Shown: positions 36,098-46,279 of the stretch, one piece after another | Position numbering within the stretch: position 1 is the first letter of the stretch | Layout: each line of letters begins with the position of its first letter | Assembly (NCBI RefSeq): GCF_016907995.1 | Contig: NZ_JAFBDA010000020.1 | Coordinates: 1 to 63,334 of the forward strand | Direction of reading: 5' to 3' | Length of the DNA: 63,334 nt | Source of the DNA: Clostridium sardiniense | GTDB lineage: Bacteria; Bacillota; Clostridia; Clostridiales; Clostridiaceae | Made by a program: the position numbers and the translations under genes | The notes under the pieces: model-generated | Databases searched by the model: none | What the model saw: the letters and a program-made list of their open reading frames with translations, nothing else | What the model was told of the DNA's origin: nothing

Positions 36098-36832
36098 TTA
36101 TTTTTCTATATATTCCTTCATATACTCTGTAGAACCTAATTTTGGAGCCGCTGGCATTAATATATTATCCTTTTTTTCTATTTCAACTGATAATTGTCTA
36201 ACCATAAGCTCTCTTATATGAGTTCCTTCTTCTAATAATGCTGTTTCAAGTGCATCTGGATCTCCAATTGCATAAATATAAAATGGTGCATATTCTGTTG
36301 AATCATCTTCGAAACCAATAAATGCCCAATTACATATTACACCTGAGCTTGGAATTACCCTATGATTATTAATGCTTATTGCTTCAGCACCAGCCTTTCT
36401 TAAATCATTTAATACTAATGCCACATCATTGTCATGGAATATCTTAGATTTAGTTTCAAACTCATTATCTTCATTTAAATTTATATTACCATCATTTATT
36501 TTAAGTAAAATTCCTGGTCCTTGAACTTCTGTAAGTCCAGTTATCATGCCATAATCTTTTAATTGCGCCTTCATACTATCTAAAATCTTATCCTGCTTTT
36601 TATCATCGTATTTATACTTATTTATTGTTTCTTGCATATCATCATTTCTTTTTTTTAGATTCGTTATTTCTTTATATAAATCACTCTTTTCATTAATAGC
36701 ATCTTGATATTCTTTTGCACTAAGCTGAGTGGACCTTTCTATAATTTGCCCAAAATTCATATTAAAAGCTATCAATAAACCTACAAAAATAGATGCAAAA
36801 AATACTATTAATCCACCACTAGTTTTTTTCAT
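36098..36832 (-). CDS. DUF881 family protein
   Basis: The protein has 244 residues, with an N-terminal transmembrane helix at about 7-24, a coiled coil of about 30 residues, and the DUF881 domain (LTEVQGPGILLKINDG, LRKAGAEAISINNHRV). The function is unknown. It is a conserved partner of the division cluster. Another copy of the family lies at 37185-37922 with sbp between them. Confidence 0.9.
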   Translation of the reverse strand: MKKTSGGLIVFFASIFVGLLIAFNMNFGQIIERSTQLSAKEYQDAINEKSDLYKEITNLKKRNDDMQETINKYKYDDKKQDKILDSMKAQLKDYGMITGLTEVQGPGILLKINDGNINLNEDNEFETKSKIFHDNDVALVLNDLRKAGAEAISINNHRVIPSSGVICNWAFIGFEDDSTEYAPFYIYAIGDPDALETALLEEGTHIRELMVRQLSVEIEKKDNILMPAAPKLGSTEYMKEYIEK

Positions 36833-36843
36833 ATATTCACCTC

Positions 36844-37185
36844 TTACTTGCGTGACTTAATCTTTTCTAAAATTAGTCTTCTTATTATTGCAAAGTTGTC
36901 GAATATACGTCCTCCAAATACTATTACAGCAGCTATATATATTGGTATACCAAGTTTATCACCAAGGTAAGCTAATCCTGCTGCTAATAGTGCATTTCCA
37001 AAAAATCCTGATATAAATATATCTGGTTGAAAGTTTTTTGATAAATTTGCTCTAATAGCACCAAAAACTGAATCTAAACAAGCAAGTATTGCAACAGACA
37101 TATATGGGGAAAGTTTATCAGGAATATTAACATCAAATACAAATCCAAATATCACCCCTATCAATAATCCTATAAAAGGTACCAT
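36844..37185 (-). CDS. sbp: Small basic protein (DUF1290)
   Basis: The protein has 113 residues with three transmembrane helices, family pattern VFDVNIPDKLSPYMSVAILACLDSVFGAIRANL, and a basic C-terminus. It lies between two DUF881 genes as in other clostridia and Bacillus. The ATG overlaps the end of the upstream DUF881 gene by 1 base. Confidence 0.92.
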   Translation of the reverse strand: MVPFIGLLIGVIFGFVFDVNIPDKLSPYMSVAILACLDSVFGAIRANLSKNFQPDIFISGFFGNALLAAGLAYLGDKLGIPIYIAAVIVFGGRIFDNFAIIRRLILEKIKSRK

Positions 37186-37922
37186 TACTTTTCCTCCTTT
37201 TTCTCAACCGGCTTTAAGTAATCACTTTTAATTGTTTGAGTAGTTTTATCTATAACTAGATTATCACTTTGTTCAACTTCACAATTATAATTTTGAAGTG
37301 CCCCGAAATCTAGTGAACCTGGAAAGTTCAATCCAACATTCAATCTTGCTTTATCTCCAATTGCTTTTATAATAATTGGTTCTTTCGGACTAACTTTTCC
37401 AGCTGTTCCAATCCATATATAGTTGCTTGAATTCTTTATACCTGTCTGAGGAGTTACTCTATATCCATTAATTGAAATAGCTTCTGCCTTTGAATACCAA
37501 AGCAGATTAATTATATGTATTAACTCTTCTTCAGTAATACCTCTTCCAATATCATCGTTACTTGATCCAAATATTGAAGTCTTTGGAGTTATTTTAATAG
37601 TTACTCCAGGCCCCTTTACATCAACTAGCCCTAAATGCATTCTAGCTGAATCTAATTGATTTTTTATTTCTTTACCAACATTACCTTCTTTTGAAGCTGC
37701 CTCTTCTAATTTCTTAAGTTCCTCGTTTAAAGAATTATTTTTGTTTTGTAACCCTTCTTTTTCTTTCTTTAAACTATCAAGTTCTGCAATAACATCACTT
37801 TTATTGTAACTTTCTATATTACTTTCATTATTTTTGTTTAATAATTTAAATTGATATGCCAGGAGAAAACCTAACAGTGCACACACAATTGCAATAGAAA
37901 TCTGTGAAGTGGATTTCTTCAT
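37185..37922 (-). CDS. DUF881 family protein
   Basis: The protein has 245 residues with the same plan as the neighbour: N-terminal transmembrane helix, coiled coil at about 40-80, and DUF881 domain (LGLVDVKGPGVTIKITPK, WYSKAEAISINGYRVTPQTG). The ATG follows AGGAGG. It sits directly downstream of ftsQ. Confidence 0.9.
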   Translation of the reverse strand: MKKSTSQISIAIVCALLGFLLAYQFKLLNKNNESNIESYNKSDVIAELDSLKKEKEGLQNKNNSLNEELKKLEEAASKEGNVGKEIKNQLDSARMHLGLVDVKGPGVTIKITPKTSIFGSSNDDIGRGITEEELIHIINLLWYSKAEAISINGYRVTPQTGIKNSSNYIWIGTAGKVSPKEPIIIKAIGDKARLNVGLNFPGSLDFGALQNYNCEVEQSDNLVIDKTTQTIKSDYLKPVEKKEEK

Positions 37923-37936
37923 TTATATGACCTCCT

Positions 37937-38704
37937 CTATTTTTCCTCTTTAATTACTGGAGTACCCTCAAAACTTAAATCTATATATCCCTTTTTAAGA
38001 TTAAGTTTTTTATCTTCTAATATATTTAATGCAGTATTTATCTTTTTTATCAAATCATTACCATTTCCAACTTTAACTTTAACATCATTATTAAAATATA
38101 CAATTATATCATTAATATTAGTTACATTAACCATAGTTATTTTATTTTTTGTTGTATTCGAATTTTTTATTTCATAAAGAGTTTCTAAAAAGTTCTCTAA
38201 CCTTTTATCATCTTTAGTATCTACATATTTTTCTCCAATTTTACGTCCCTCTGATTTAAGGCCTTTAATTTCAATCAATCCATCACCCTTAAGTTTATTT
38301 ACTTTTTCTAATAGCACTAAATCTGAACTTATAACATCATATTCATCGCCATATTTAACATAGTAACCTATATTTTTTTCTTTAATATCCACTTCTAATG
38401 TTGATGGAAAATGTCTTTTTAAGGTAACACCATTTACATATGGATCTGACTTTAAGACCTTCTCGACTTCACTACTCTTAATAAAAAATATGTTTTCTCC
38501 TTTAATAGATTGTAATTTTTCATCTATTAAATCTTTTGTAACTAGATTTTCTCCACTAATTTTTACATTTTTAATTAAAAAGAGATTTGATTTAGTTACT
38601 ATTAAACCACCTGCTATTGAAAGTAATATAATTATAAATATACTTTTTTTTATAAGTCTTTTTCTTTTGGCTTTCTTTATATATTTATTTCCATTTGCTC
38701 CCAT
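37937..38704 (-). CDS. ftsQ: FtsQ/DivIB division protein
   Basis: FtsQ (DivIB) is a single-pass protein that links the early and late divisome. From ATG 38704 the protein has 255 residues: a basic cytoplasmic tail (KKAKRKRLIKK), one transmembrane helix, then a POTRA domain (NLFLIKNVKISGENLVTKDLIDEKL) and the FtsQ domain (RHFPSTLEVDIKEKNIGYYV). The start is uncertain: ATGs at 38746 and 38779 are also in frame and no site has a strong ribosome-binding site. Confidence 0.88.
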   Translation of the reverse strand: MGANGNKYIKKAKRKRLIKKSIFIIILLSIAGGLIVTKSNLFLIKNVKISGENLVTKDLIDEKLQSIKGENIFFIKSSEVEKVLKSDPYVNGVTLKRHFPSTLEVDIKEKNIGYYVKYGDEYDVISSDLVLLEKVNKLKGDGLIEIKGLKSEGRKIGEKYVDTKDDKRLENFLETLYEIKNSNTTKNKITMVNVTNINDIIVYFNNDVKVKVGNGNDLIKKINTALNILEDKKLNLKKGYIDLSFEGTPVIKEEK

Positions 38705-38824
38705 GCGTTTTTCTAAACCTATCCTTACTATTTTATTTATATCCATTAATATAATAACACTGTTACAATGATTTTTCATTAAAAAATTCTTAATAAGGAA
38801 TTAATTGTTGTTTATATTCACATA

Positions 38825-38863
38825 AAAATAAGAACTTAGCAGGTATACACTCCTACTAAGTTC
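38825..38863 (-). terminator. Terminator after ftsW
   Basis: GAACTTAG and AGG (38832-38843) pair with CCT and CTAAGTTC (38852-38863), with T-rich sequence next on the minus strand. It lies between ftsW and ftsQ. Confidence 0.75.
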
Positions 38864-38867
38864 ATTT

Positions 38868-40010
38868 TTATTGTTGTTTTGCTTTTTTTATTGGTTCTTT
38901 ACCTTCTGTCTGTCTAGAAATATTAATAAGTATACCCATAGCTATCAAATTAATTACAAGAGATGTACCTCCATAACTTATAAAAGGCAATGGAACCCCT
39001 GTAACTGGCATTGAGCCTGTTACAACTGCTATATTTATAATTGATTGAACAGCTATAACAGAAGTTATACCTATAGCTAAAAGACTTCCATAAGTATCTT
39101 TAGCTTTCATGGCAACTCGTATTCCTCTCCAAACAAAAATAACAAATAACCCCATTATTATAAGACATCCAATCAATCCAAGCTCTTCACCAATAATAGA
39201 AAATATAAAATCATTATGTGGTTCTGGCATATAAAGCATCTTTTGCCTTGATTGCCCAAGTCCAAGTCCTGTTATTCCTCCAGCACCAAGTGCATAGAAA
39301 GATTGTATTAATTGATATCCATTACCAGCTGGATCTTTCCAAGGATTTGTGAAGTTAAGCATTCTTGCTCTTCTATAAGGCTCCCCTAAAGCAAATCCTA
39401 GTGCTGCAACTACTAAAGTTGGTGCAACAACACCAAACATATGAACATTTCTTGCACCAGCCGCAAATACCATTATAAATGTAACTATCATTATTACTGA
39501 GGCTATACTAAGATTTTTTTCTGCTAAAACTAAAGCTGCAAATATACCTGCAACAAAGAAACATGGGATTACTCCTTTTTTAAAGTCCCTTACACCGTCT
39601 CCTCTTTTCTCAAGAAACATTGCGAGATATAAGACTACAACATATTTTGCAAGTTCAGATGGTTGGAATGAAAATGGTCCAAGTTGAATCCATCTTTGTG
39701 CACCATTTACTCCTTCGAAAGCAAAAACTAAAAGTAATAAAGGTACTGTTACTATAAGAGCAATAAGAGTATATCTCTTAAGTTTATGATAATCTAATGC
39801 CATCATAAACATCATAGCTCCTACTCCTAAAATGCTCCATATTACTTGTCTTTTTAAATAATGCATACTGTCATTATAATGGAACATAGCATAATATGAA
39901 CTTGCTGAATATACCATTACAACCCCTACAGCAAGTAATAACATTATAGTACAAAATATACCATAATCAATCTCACCCATTCTCTTCCCTTTGGGTTTTC
40001 TTTTCTTCAT
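38868..40010 (-). CDS. ftsW: FtsW/SpoVE family SEDS glycosyltransferase
   Basis: FtsW is a septal peptidoglycan polymerase of the SEDS family, paired with a class B PBP. The protein has 380 residues and about ten transmembrane helices, with VMVYSASSYYAM near the N-terminus, RWIQLGPFSFQPSELAKY, and the C-terminal PVTGVPLPFISYGGTS. The ATG at 40010 follows GGAGG with an 8-base spacer. The earlier GTG at 40025 overlaps that site. The partner PBP is probably SpoVD at 43982-46195. Confidence 0.94.
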   Translation of the reverse strand: MKKRKPKGKRMGEIDYGIFCTIMLLLAVGVVMVYSASSYYAMFHYNDSMHYLKRQVIWSILGVGAMMFMMALDYHKLKRYTLIALIVTVPLLLLVFAFEGVNGAQRWIQLGPFSFQPSELAKYVVVLYLAMFLEKRGDGVRDFKKGVIPCFFVAGIFAALVLAEKNLSIASVIMIVTFIMVFAAGARNVHMFGVVAPTLVVAALGFALGEPYRRARMLNFTNPWKDPAGNGYQLIQSFYALGAGGITGLGLGQSRQKMLYMPEPHNDFIFSIIGEELGLIGCLIIMGLFVIFVWRGIRVAMKAKDTYGSLLAIGITSVIAVQSIINIAVVTGSMPVTGVPLPFISYGGTSLVINLIAMGILINISRQTEGKEPIKKAKQQ

Positions 40011-40034
40011 ATAAAATTCCTCCACTATATAATA

Positions 40035-41009
40035 CTAAAGTGAAATAGCTCCTATAATACAAAGGATAATAGTAATAATTGAAAATACTGTAACAACCTT
40101 TACTTCTGACCATCCTAATTGTTCAAAATGATGGTGAACTGGTGCCATCTTAAACACTCTCTTACCAGTTGTTTTAAATGAAATGACCTGTATTATTACT
40201 GATAAAGTTTCAAATACATATATACCACCAACAATTACCAAAATAACTGGATTCTTTAATAATAAAGCAATACTTGCTACCGCTCCACCTAAAGCTAGTG
40301 AACCTGTATCTCCCATAAATATTTTTGCAGGGTAGGCATTATATCTTAAGAATCCTAAAAGTGCACCAATTAACGCTAATGCAAATACTGATATTTGATA
40401 ATTACCTTGATTAAATGCGGCAACACTAAAGAATATTAATACTATAACAGTTACTGTTGAAGCTAAACCATCTAATCCATCTGTAAGATTTACTGCATTT
40501 GTTGCTGCTGCATAATAAATTATTACAAAAGGAATGTATAATATACCTAAATTTATTTGCATTCCTAAGAATGGAATCATAATTTCAGTTCCAAGTACTG
40601 TGTAAGCATAGTAAGCCATAGCTACTGAGAATAAAAGTAATAATAACATCTTTTGCCATGCTCTTAATCCTAAATTATTCTTATGTATGATCTTAAGCAT
40701 ATCATCTAAGAATCCTATGAAACCAAAAGCTATCATTGAATATAATACTATCATTCCTTCATCAGATATTTTGTATCTCATTACAAGCATTACAATAGTA
40801 ACTGATATTATAAATATAACTCCTCCCATTGTTGGAGTACCTGCTTTTTTGAAGTGACTCTTTGGTCCTTCCTCCCTAATATTTTGCCCAAATTTTAATT
40901 TGTGTAGCATAGGAATAAATATAGGTCCAAGTATTATTGATATAAGAAAACCTAATCCTAATGCTAAAAGCGTGACTGGATTAATAAAACTACTAAAAAA
41001 ATCCCCCAT
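40035..41009 (-). CDS. mraY: Phospho-MurNAc-pentapeptide transferase
   Basis: MraY makes lipid I by joining UDP-MurNAc-pentapeptide to undecaprenyl phosphate. From ATG 41009 the protein has 324 residues, the same as in B. subtilis, with ten transmembrane helices, [16 protein letters not shown] and the C-terminal [11 protein letters not shown]. The start is odd: a perfect AGGAGG (41051-41046) is 36 bases away and an 8-bp hairpin (41017-41039) lies between. A GTG at 41033 sits within the hairpin. The transcript comes from murF. Confidence 0.95.
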   Translation of the reverse strand: MGDFFSSFINPVTLLALGLGFLISIILGPIFIPMLHKLKFGQNIREEGPKSHFKKAGTPTMGGVIFIISVTIVMLVMRYKISDEGMIVLYSMIAFGFIGFLDDMLKIIHKNNLGLRAWQKMLLLLLFSVAMAYYAYTVLGTEIMIPFLGMQINLGILYIPFVIIYYAAATNAVNLTDGLDGLASTVTVIVLIFFSVAAFNQGNYQISVFALALIGALLGFLRYNAYPAKIFMGDTGSLALGGAVASIALLLKNPVILVIVGGIYVFETLSVIIQVISFKTTGKRVFKMAPVHHHFEQLGWSEVKVVTVFSIITIILCIIGAISL

Positions 41010-41016
41010 CGTTACC

Positions 41017-41039
41017 ACCAAAGTTTTTAACACTTTGGT
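41017..41039 (-). promoter_or_regulatory. Hairpin in the mraY ribosome-binding region
   Basis: ACCAAAGT (41017-41024) and ACTTTGGT (41032-41039) form a perfect 8-bp stem with a 7-base loop between the AGGAGG and the ATG of mraY. It could bring the ribosome-binding site closer to the start or block the alternative GTG start. Confidence 0.4.
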
Positions 41040-41054
41040 AGTTCACCTCCTTCG

Positions 41055-42410
41055 TTATTGTTTTATATTTTTTAATGCTTCGACTATTTCTTCGAATTTT
41101 TCTCCTCTTGATGCTTTAACTAAAATAACATCCTGAGGTTTAATGATTGAATTTAAGTCGTTTATTAAACTTACCTTTGTATTATATAATTTTATTTCCT
41201 CTTTTTCAAAACCTTCTTTGAAATCATCTATAAATTCTCCACAAGATATAAGCATATCAACCTTATCATTTGCATATTCTGCAACTTCTCTATGACAACT
41301 AGCTGCTTTATCACCTAACTCTCTCATAGTTCCTAAAATAGCTATTTTTCTTCCTTCTCTACTACTTAATACATCAAGAGCTGCTTTCATAGAATCTGGA
41401 CTTGCATTATAACAATCGTTTATTATTTCAATTCCATCACCATCTATAAATTCTAATCTCATTGATGTAGCTTCTATATTCTTAAGTCCATTTATAATCT
41501 CATCCACTGTTAATCCAAGCTTAAATGATGCTGCTATACCAAGTAGAGCATTTAATACATTATGAGCTCCTACCATAGGTAATATGATTCTATGTGTTTC
41601 TCCTTTAAAATTCAAATCAAAGGAGGTTGTTTCTTTTGTTAATTCAATATTACTTGCATAATAATTATAATTTTCATTATATCCAATTTTTACTATTTCA
41701 TACTCTTTATCACGAACCTTTTGAAGCATATCATCCTCTTCATTTAAAATAAGAATATTATTTTCATTAAAGAAATCTGTTATCTCCATTTTAGCTTTTA
41801 AGATATTATCTCTTGTTTTTAAATTTTCTATATGAGATACTCCTATATTTGTAATTATTGCAATATCTGGTCTTGCACAATCTACAAGATTATGAATTTC
41901 ATTAAAATCACTCATTCCCATTTCAAGAACAGCAACATCAATGCTACTATCTAATTGTAACACCATAAGTGGCAACCCTATTTCATTATTAAAATTACCT
42001 TTTGTTTTAAACACCTTATACTTACCACTTAAAAATGCACTAACTAAATCTTTAGTAGAAGTTTTCCCTGTAGAACCTGTTATTCCAACAACTTTCAACC
42101 CAAGTTTCTCTCTATATCCTTTTGCGATATTTAAAAGTGCTTTTTTTCCATCTTCGACTTTAATTACAACACCTTCTATATCATTTTCATCAAATAATAC
42201 TTCATCCACTATTGCAATTGTGGCACCTTTATTAAATGCTTCTTTAATATATTTATTTCCATTAAAGTTTTCACCTTTTAAGGACAAAAACACATTTCCC
42301 TCTTTTATATTTCTTGTATCTGTTGATAATATATTAAAACTTTTATTATTATTATCAACTATAACTTTTCCATTACAATATTTAAGTAATTCTTCAAATG
42401 TAAGTTCCAT
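41055..42410 (-). CDS. murF: UDP-MurNAc-tripeptide:D-Ala-D-Ala ligase
   Basis: MurF adds D-Ala-D-Ala to the peptide stem. The protein has 451 residues. The ATP-binding loop is ITGSTGKTSTKD, VLEMGMSDFNEIHNL follows, and the central domain has ITNIGVSHIENLKTRDNIL and NDCYNASPDSMKAAL. The ATG follows AGAGGTG. It is directly downstream of murE with an 11-base gap. Confidence 0.97.
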   Translation of the reverse strand: MELTFEELLKYCNGKVIVDNNNKSFNILSTDTRNIKEGNVFLSLKGENFNGNKYIKEAFNKGATIAIVDEVLFDENDIEGVVIKVEDGKKALLNIAKGYREKLGLKVVGITGSTGKTSTKDLVSAFLSGKYKVFKTKGNFNNEIGLPLMVLQLDSSIDVAVLEMGMSDFNEIHNLVDCARPDIAIITNIGVSHIENLKTRDNILKAKMEITDFFNENNILILNEEDDMLQKVRDKEYEIVKIGYNENYNYYASNIELTKETTSFDLNFKGETHRIILPMVGAHNVLNALLGIAASFKLGLTVDEIINGLKNIEATSMRLEFIDGDGIEIINDCYNASPDSMKAALDVLSSREGRKIAILGTMRELGDKAASCHREVAEYANDKVDMLISCGEFIDDFKEGFEKEEIKLYNTKVSLINDLNSIIKPQDVILVKASRGEKFEEIVEALKNIKQ

Positions 42411-42421
42411 AAATCACACCT

Positions 42422-43876
42422 CTAGTTTTTCTTTAATATTTCTTCTATAACTTCTCTCTCATCAAAATGTATTGTTCCAGTGTTAAGTATTTGATATGTT
42501 TCATGTCCCTTTCCAGCTATAACAATCACATCTCCATCTTTTGCTATTTCCATGGCTTTTGAAATTCCATCGTATCTATTTGTAATTTTTATATAATTAT
42601 CTTTATCAATTCCATTTAAGATATCTTCTATTATACTTTCTGGATCTTCACTTCTTGGATTATCAGAAGTAATTATTGCAATATCTGATAAATCTGTTCC
42701 AATCTTACCCATTTGAGGTCTCTTAACCTTATCTCTATCTCCTCCACATCCAAAAACAGATATTAATCTTCCTTTAGTAAACTCTCTAGCTGTTTCTAAT
42801 ATCTTCTCAAGTCCATCTGGTGAATGTGCATAATCAATTATTATTTCATATGGAAGGTTGTATTTTCTAGCTGCTCTTTCACATCTACCTGGAACAACTA
42901 CATCCTTTAACCCTTCTTTTATGTCTTTTAAGCTTATTCCTAAAGTATAACAAGCCCCAATAGCTCCTAATGCATTATACATATTATATTCACCTGGTAT
43001 TGGAAGAACAATTTTTTCTTTTTCGCCATTTAATTCTGCATCAAAAATTATATCCATACTTTCTAGAATTTCATTCTTAGCAACTATATTACTAGAAGCT
43101 TTCATACTATATGTTTTAAAATTAGTTATATTTTCTTTCTTTAAATCTTCAGTTATTCTAACTCCATAACTATCATCTATGTTTATTATGCTAGTTTCAC
43201 TTCTTTGGAATAGCTTATATTTTGCCTTGTAATAATTTTCAAATGTTTTATGAAAATCTAAATGATCTCTTGTTAAATTTGTAAATATACCTACTTTAAA
43301 ATCTACTCCGTAAACTCTATCTAATTCTAATGAATGAGAGGAAACTTCCATAATACAATATTTAACACCCTTATCAACCATTTTCCTAAAAAGCCCCTGA
43401 ATCTCTAATGATTCTGGAGTTGTTCTCTCAGTTTCTAACTTTTCACTTCCTATGTAGTTTGCTATAGTTCCTATAAGTCCAACCTTTTCACCAATACTTT
43501 CAAATATATCTTTTATCATAAAGGCAGTTGTTGTCTTACCATTTGTTCCTGTTACTCCTATAATATTAAGTTTTTCGCAAGGATTATCATAATATTTTGC
43601 ACCTAATTTAGCTAAAGCCTTTCTTGTATCTGCAAATTTAATAACTGTTATATCCTTAGATACATTAATATCATCTTCACAAACGATAACTTTAGCTCCT
43701 TTTTCTATAGCACTATTTACAAATTTATGTCCATCACTTGCAAATCCCTTTATGCAAACAAAAGCATCTCCATTTTCTATTTTTCTACTGTCATAATTAA
43801 TATTATTAATATCAATATTACAGTCTCCATTTATTACTTTATAATCTAGTCCTTCTAACAGCTTAGATAATCTCAT
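42422..43876 (-). CDS. murE: UDP-MurNAc-dipeptide:meso-DAP ligase
   Basis: MurE adds the third residue of the peptide stem. The protein has 484 residues. The ATP-binding loop is [12 protein letters not shown]. The C-terminal specificity motif [10 protein letters not shown] has DNPR, the signature of meso-diaminopimelate rather than lysine use. The ATG follows AAAGGAG. The spoVD-murE gap holds a hairpin. Confidence 0.97.
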   Translation of the reverse strand: MRLSKLLEGLDYKVINGDCNIDINNINYDSRKIENGDAFVCIKGFASDGHKFVNSAIEKGAKVIVCEDDINVSKDITVIKFADTRKALAKLGAKYYDNPCEKLNIIGVTGTNGKTTTAFMIKDIFESIGEKVGLIGTIANYIGSEKLETERTTPESLEIQGLFRKMVDKGVKYCIMEVSSHSLELDRVYGVDFKVGIFTNLTRDHLDFHKTFENYYKAKYKLFQRSETSIINIDDSYGVRITEDLKKENITNFKTYSMKASSNIVAKNEILESMDIIFDAELNGEKEKIVLPIPGEYNMYNALGAIGACYTLGISLKDIKEGLKDVVVPGRCERAARKYNLPYEIIIDYAHSPDGLEKILETAREFTKGRLISVFGCGGDRDKVKRPQMGKIGTDLSDIAIITSDNPRSEDPESIIEDILNGIDKDNYIKITNRYDGISKAMEIAKDGDVIVIAGKGHETYQILNTGTIHFDEREVIEEILKKN

Positions 43877-43939
43877 CTAACCATCTCCTTTAAAATAATA
43901 TGCAATTTACTTATTTATAATTACATTTACTATTTAAAA

Positions 43940-43969
43940 TAGCATGTAAGGACCTCCCTACATGCTATA
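43940..43969 (-). terminator. Hairpin between spoVD and murE
   Basis: ATAGCATGTA (43940-43949) pairs with TACATGCTAT (43960-43969). The minus strand continues TTTTAAATAG. It could be a partial terminator that tunes murE expression relative to spoVD. Confidence 0.55.
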
Positions 43970-43981
43970 ACAATCAAGAAT

Positions 43982-46195
43982 TTAATCTTTATAATCTGAG
44001 TTCAAAGTTAATTTAACATTTGTTCCTTTATTAATCAATTCTCCACTTGGTACGCTTTGGTCGGTTACTTTGCCTTCACCTTCAAATTTAGCAGATATTC
44101 CAAGGCTCTTTAAAAGTTTATCAGCTGCATCTTTAGAATATCCTCTAATATCAGGCATCATAATAGCTTCTTTATTATTATCATTACCTTCAGTATATAA
44201 TGTAACTTTAGTTCCTTCTTTTACTGAATAGCCTGGATATGGTTTTATACTTGTTACAGTATGACCACTACCTTCTATATTATAGTCTAATTTTGCTTCT
44301 TTTAAAATCTTTTTAGCCTCTTCAATATTTTTTCCTCTAACCTCAGGAATTACTGTATCTCTAATTATTGCAGAATCATTCTCTTTTGAGAAGTCACTTT
44401 CTAAATAATTAAATATATCTGTGAATAAAACTTTTGCAACAGGACTTGTTACGACCCCTGCATAATATGCACCATTACTTGGTTCATCAATAGTAATCAT
44501 TACAGTTACCTTTGGATCACTAACAGGTGCCATTCCTACAAAGGATGATATATATTTATTTGATTCATAAGTACCATTCTCTGGATTTACCTTTTGTGCA
44601 GTACCTGTTTTACCACCAATATGATATCCTTCAATAAATGTTCCCTTCGCTGAACCTGATGTAACAACTCTTTCTAAATAAGTTCTAAGTTCTGCTGTTG
44701 TTTCTTTATCTGCAACAGTCTTCTTTGTTGGCTCAAATTTATTATCTATTACACTAACGCCTGTATCATCTTTATGAGTAACTTCTTTCATAACATGAGG
44801 CTGTATTAATTCTCCTCCGTTTGCTACTGCATTAAAAGCTGCCATAAATTGCACTGAGTTTACTGTATTAGTTTGTCCAAATGAAATTGTTGCAAGGTCA
44901 GTAGCTGAGATGTTTTTAGGATTTTTTATTATACCTGGAGCTTCTCCTGGTAAGTCTATTCCACTCTTTTTACCAAATCCAAATTTATTTATATATTCAT
45001 ACAACTTATCTTTTCCAAGCTTTTGTCCAAGTTCCATAAATCCTACATTACAAGAATTTTGTATTATCTCTGGGAAAGTTAATGTTCCATGACCACTAGT
45101 CTTCCAACATTTTATTTTTCTATTTCCAAAAGTTAATGAACCATTACATACGAACTTATCTGTTGCCTTTACAGTTTTCTCTTCCATAGCCGCTATAGAT
45201 GTTATTACCTTAAATATTGATCCTGGCTCAAAGGTATCATTTACTAATCTATTTCTCCACATCTTTTGAACTTTATCATATTCAGTTTTTCCTGTAAATT
45301 CATCTGCACCTTTAAATGGTTCATTTGGATCAAAATCAGGCTTATTTGCCATAGCTAAAACTTCACCTGTTTTAGGATCCATTACAAGTACTGATGCAGC
45401 CTTAGCCTTATTATCTTTAAGTGCTTGTTCCGCTGCTTTTTCAGCAAATAATTGAATATGTTCATCTATTGTTAAAACTACATCCTTACCTTCAACTGGT
45501 GGAACAAACTTAGAGATAGTATAAGGTAAATCATTACTTTTACTATCTAATTCTGCTATTCTCATTCCTGGTATACCTGATAATTGATCGTTATATTGAA
45601 GTTCTACACCTGTTAACCCCTGACCATCTATATTAGTACTACCTAAAAGATGGGCTGCAAAATTTTTATTTGGATAATATCTTTTTGTATCTGGTGATAC
45701 TATAACTCCACGGATACCTAAAGATTTAACTTTATCAGCTTGATCTTTTTCTATTCTTCTAATTAATGTAGCTGAGCCTGCATCAGCTCCACTTGGAAGT
45801 TTTGTATTAAGTTTCTTAAGAACATCTTCCTGTTTCATTCCAACAGCTTCTGCTATTTTAGGTGCTATATCTTCATTGCTCTTATCATCTTTATTTTTCT
45901 TAGCTCCATCATTAAGATATGCTCTTATAGAGTTTAGGTCAAAATCGACTCTATAAACATTGGCAGAAACTGCAAGTTCTTCACCATTTCTGTCTAATAT
46001 CCTTCCTCTTCTAGCATCTATTTTAACTTCACTTGTCCATTGTTCTTCAGCCCTAGCTGCATATTCTTGCCTCTTAACAATCATTATGTAAGATAATCTA
46101 ACTGCTAAAACTGCTAAAATTACTGTTAATAATCCAATAATTAATCTCATTCTCTTTCTAGATAATGCCCTATCTATGAAGCTTCTTTTTCTCAC
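43982..46195 (-). CDS. spoVD: Class B penicillin-binding protein, SpoVD/FtsI family
   Basis: The protein has 737 residues. A transmembrane anchor covers about 17-38, the dimerisation domain about 55-230, and the transpeptidase domain has the SxxK pair S326-K329 (EPGSIFKV), SCN at 381-383 and KTG in GGKTGTAQK. Two C-terminal PASTA domains (IPEVRGKNIEEAK, MPDIRGYSKDAADKL) resemble division PBP2B. It crosslinks septal or spore cortex peptidoglycan with a SEDS partner such as the FtsW/SpoVE at 38868-40010. This cluster has only one class B PBP, so it may serve both vegetative division and sporulation. The start is GTG at 46195 after GGAGGAG. Confidence 0.95.
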   Translation of the reverse strand: MRKRSFIDRALSRKRMRLIIGLLTVILAVLAVRLSYIMIVKRQEYAARAEEQWTSEVKIDARRGRILDRNGEELAVSANVYRVDFDLNSIRAYLNDGAKKNKDDKSNEDIAPKIAEAVGMKQEDVLKKLNTKLPSGADAGSATLIRRIEKDQADKVKSLGIRGVIVSPDTKRYYPNKNFAAHLLGSTNIDGQGLTGVELQYNDQLSGIPGMRIAELDSKSNDLPYTISKFVPPVEGKDVVLTIDEHIQLFAEKAAEQALKDNKAKAASVLVMDPKTGEVLAMANKPDFDPNEPFKGADEFTGKTEYDKVQKMWRNRLVNDTFEPGSIFKVITSIAAMEEKTVKATDKFVCNGSLTFGNRKIKCWKTSGHGTLTFPEIIQNSCNVGFMELGQKLGKDKLYEYINKFGFGKKSGIDLPGEAPGIIKNPKNISATDLATISFGQTNTVNSVQFMAAFNAVANGGELIQPHVMKEVTHKDDTGVSVIDNKFEPTKKTVADKETTAELRTYLERVVTSGSAKGTFIEGYHIGGKTGTAQKVNPENGTYESNKYISSFVGMAPVSDPKVTVMITIDEPSNGAYYAGVVTSPVAKVLFTDIFNYLESDFSKENDSAIIRDTVIPEVRGKNIEEAKKILKEAKLDYNIEGSGHTVTSIKPYPGYSVKEGTKVTLYTEGNDNNKEAIMMPDIRGYSKDAADKLLKSLGISAKFEGEGKVTDQSVPSGELINKGTNVKLTLNSDYKD

Positions 46196-46230
46196 ACTAA
46201 CTCCTCCGTATAATTGCTTAAAAACACTTA

Positions 46231-46259
46231 GGATGCACTTTATTTAATTAAGTGCATCC
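46231..46259 (-). terminator. Terminator after ftsL
   Basis: GGATGCACTT (46231-46240) pairs with AAGTGCATCC (46250-46259), with TAAGTGTTTTT next on the minus strand. It may reduce read-through into spoVD. Confidence 0.7.
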
Positions 46260-46279
46260 ATTACTTTAATAACTCAAAA

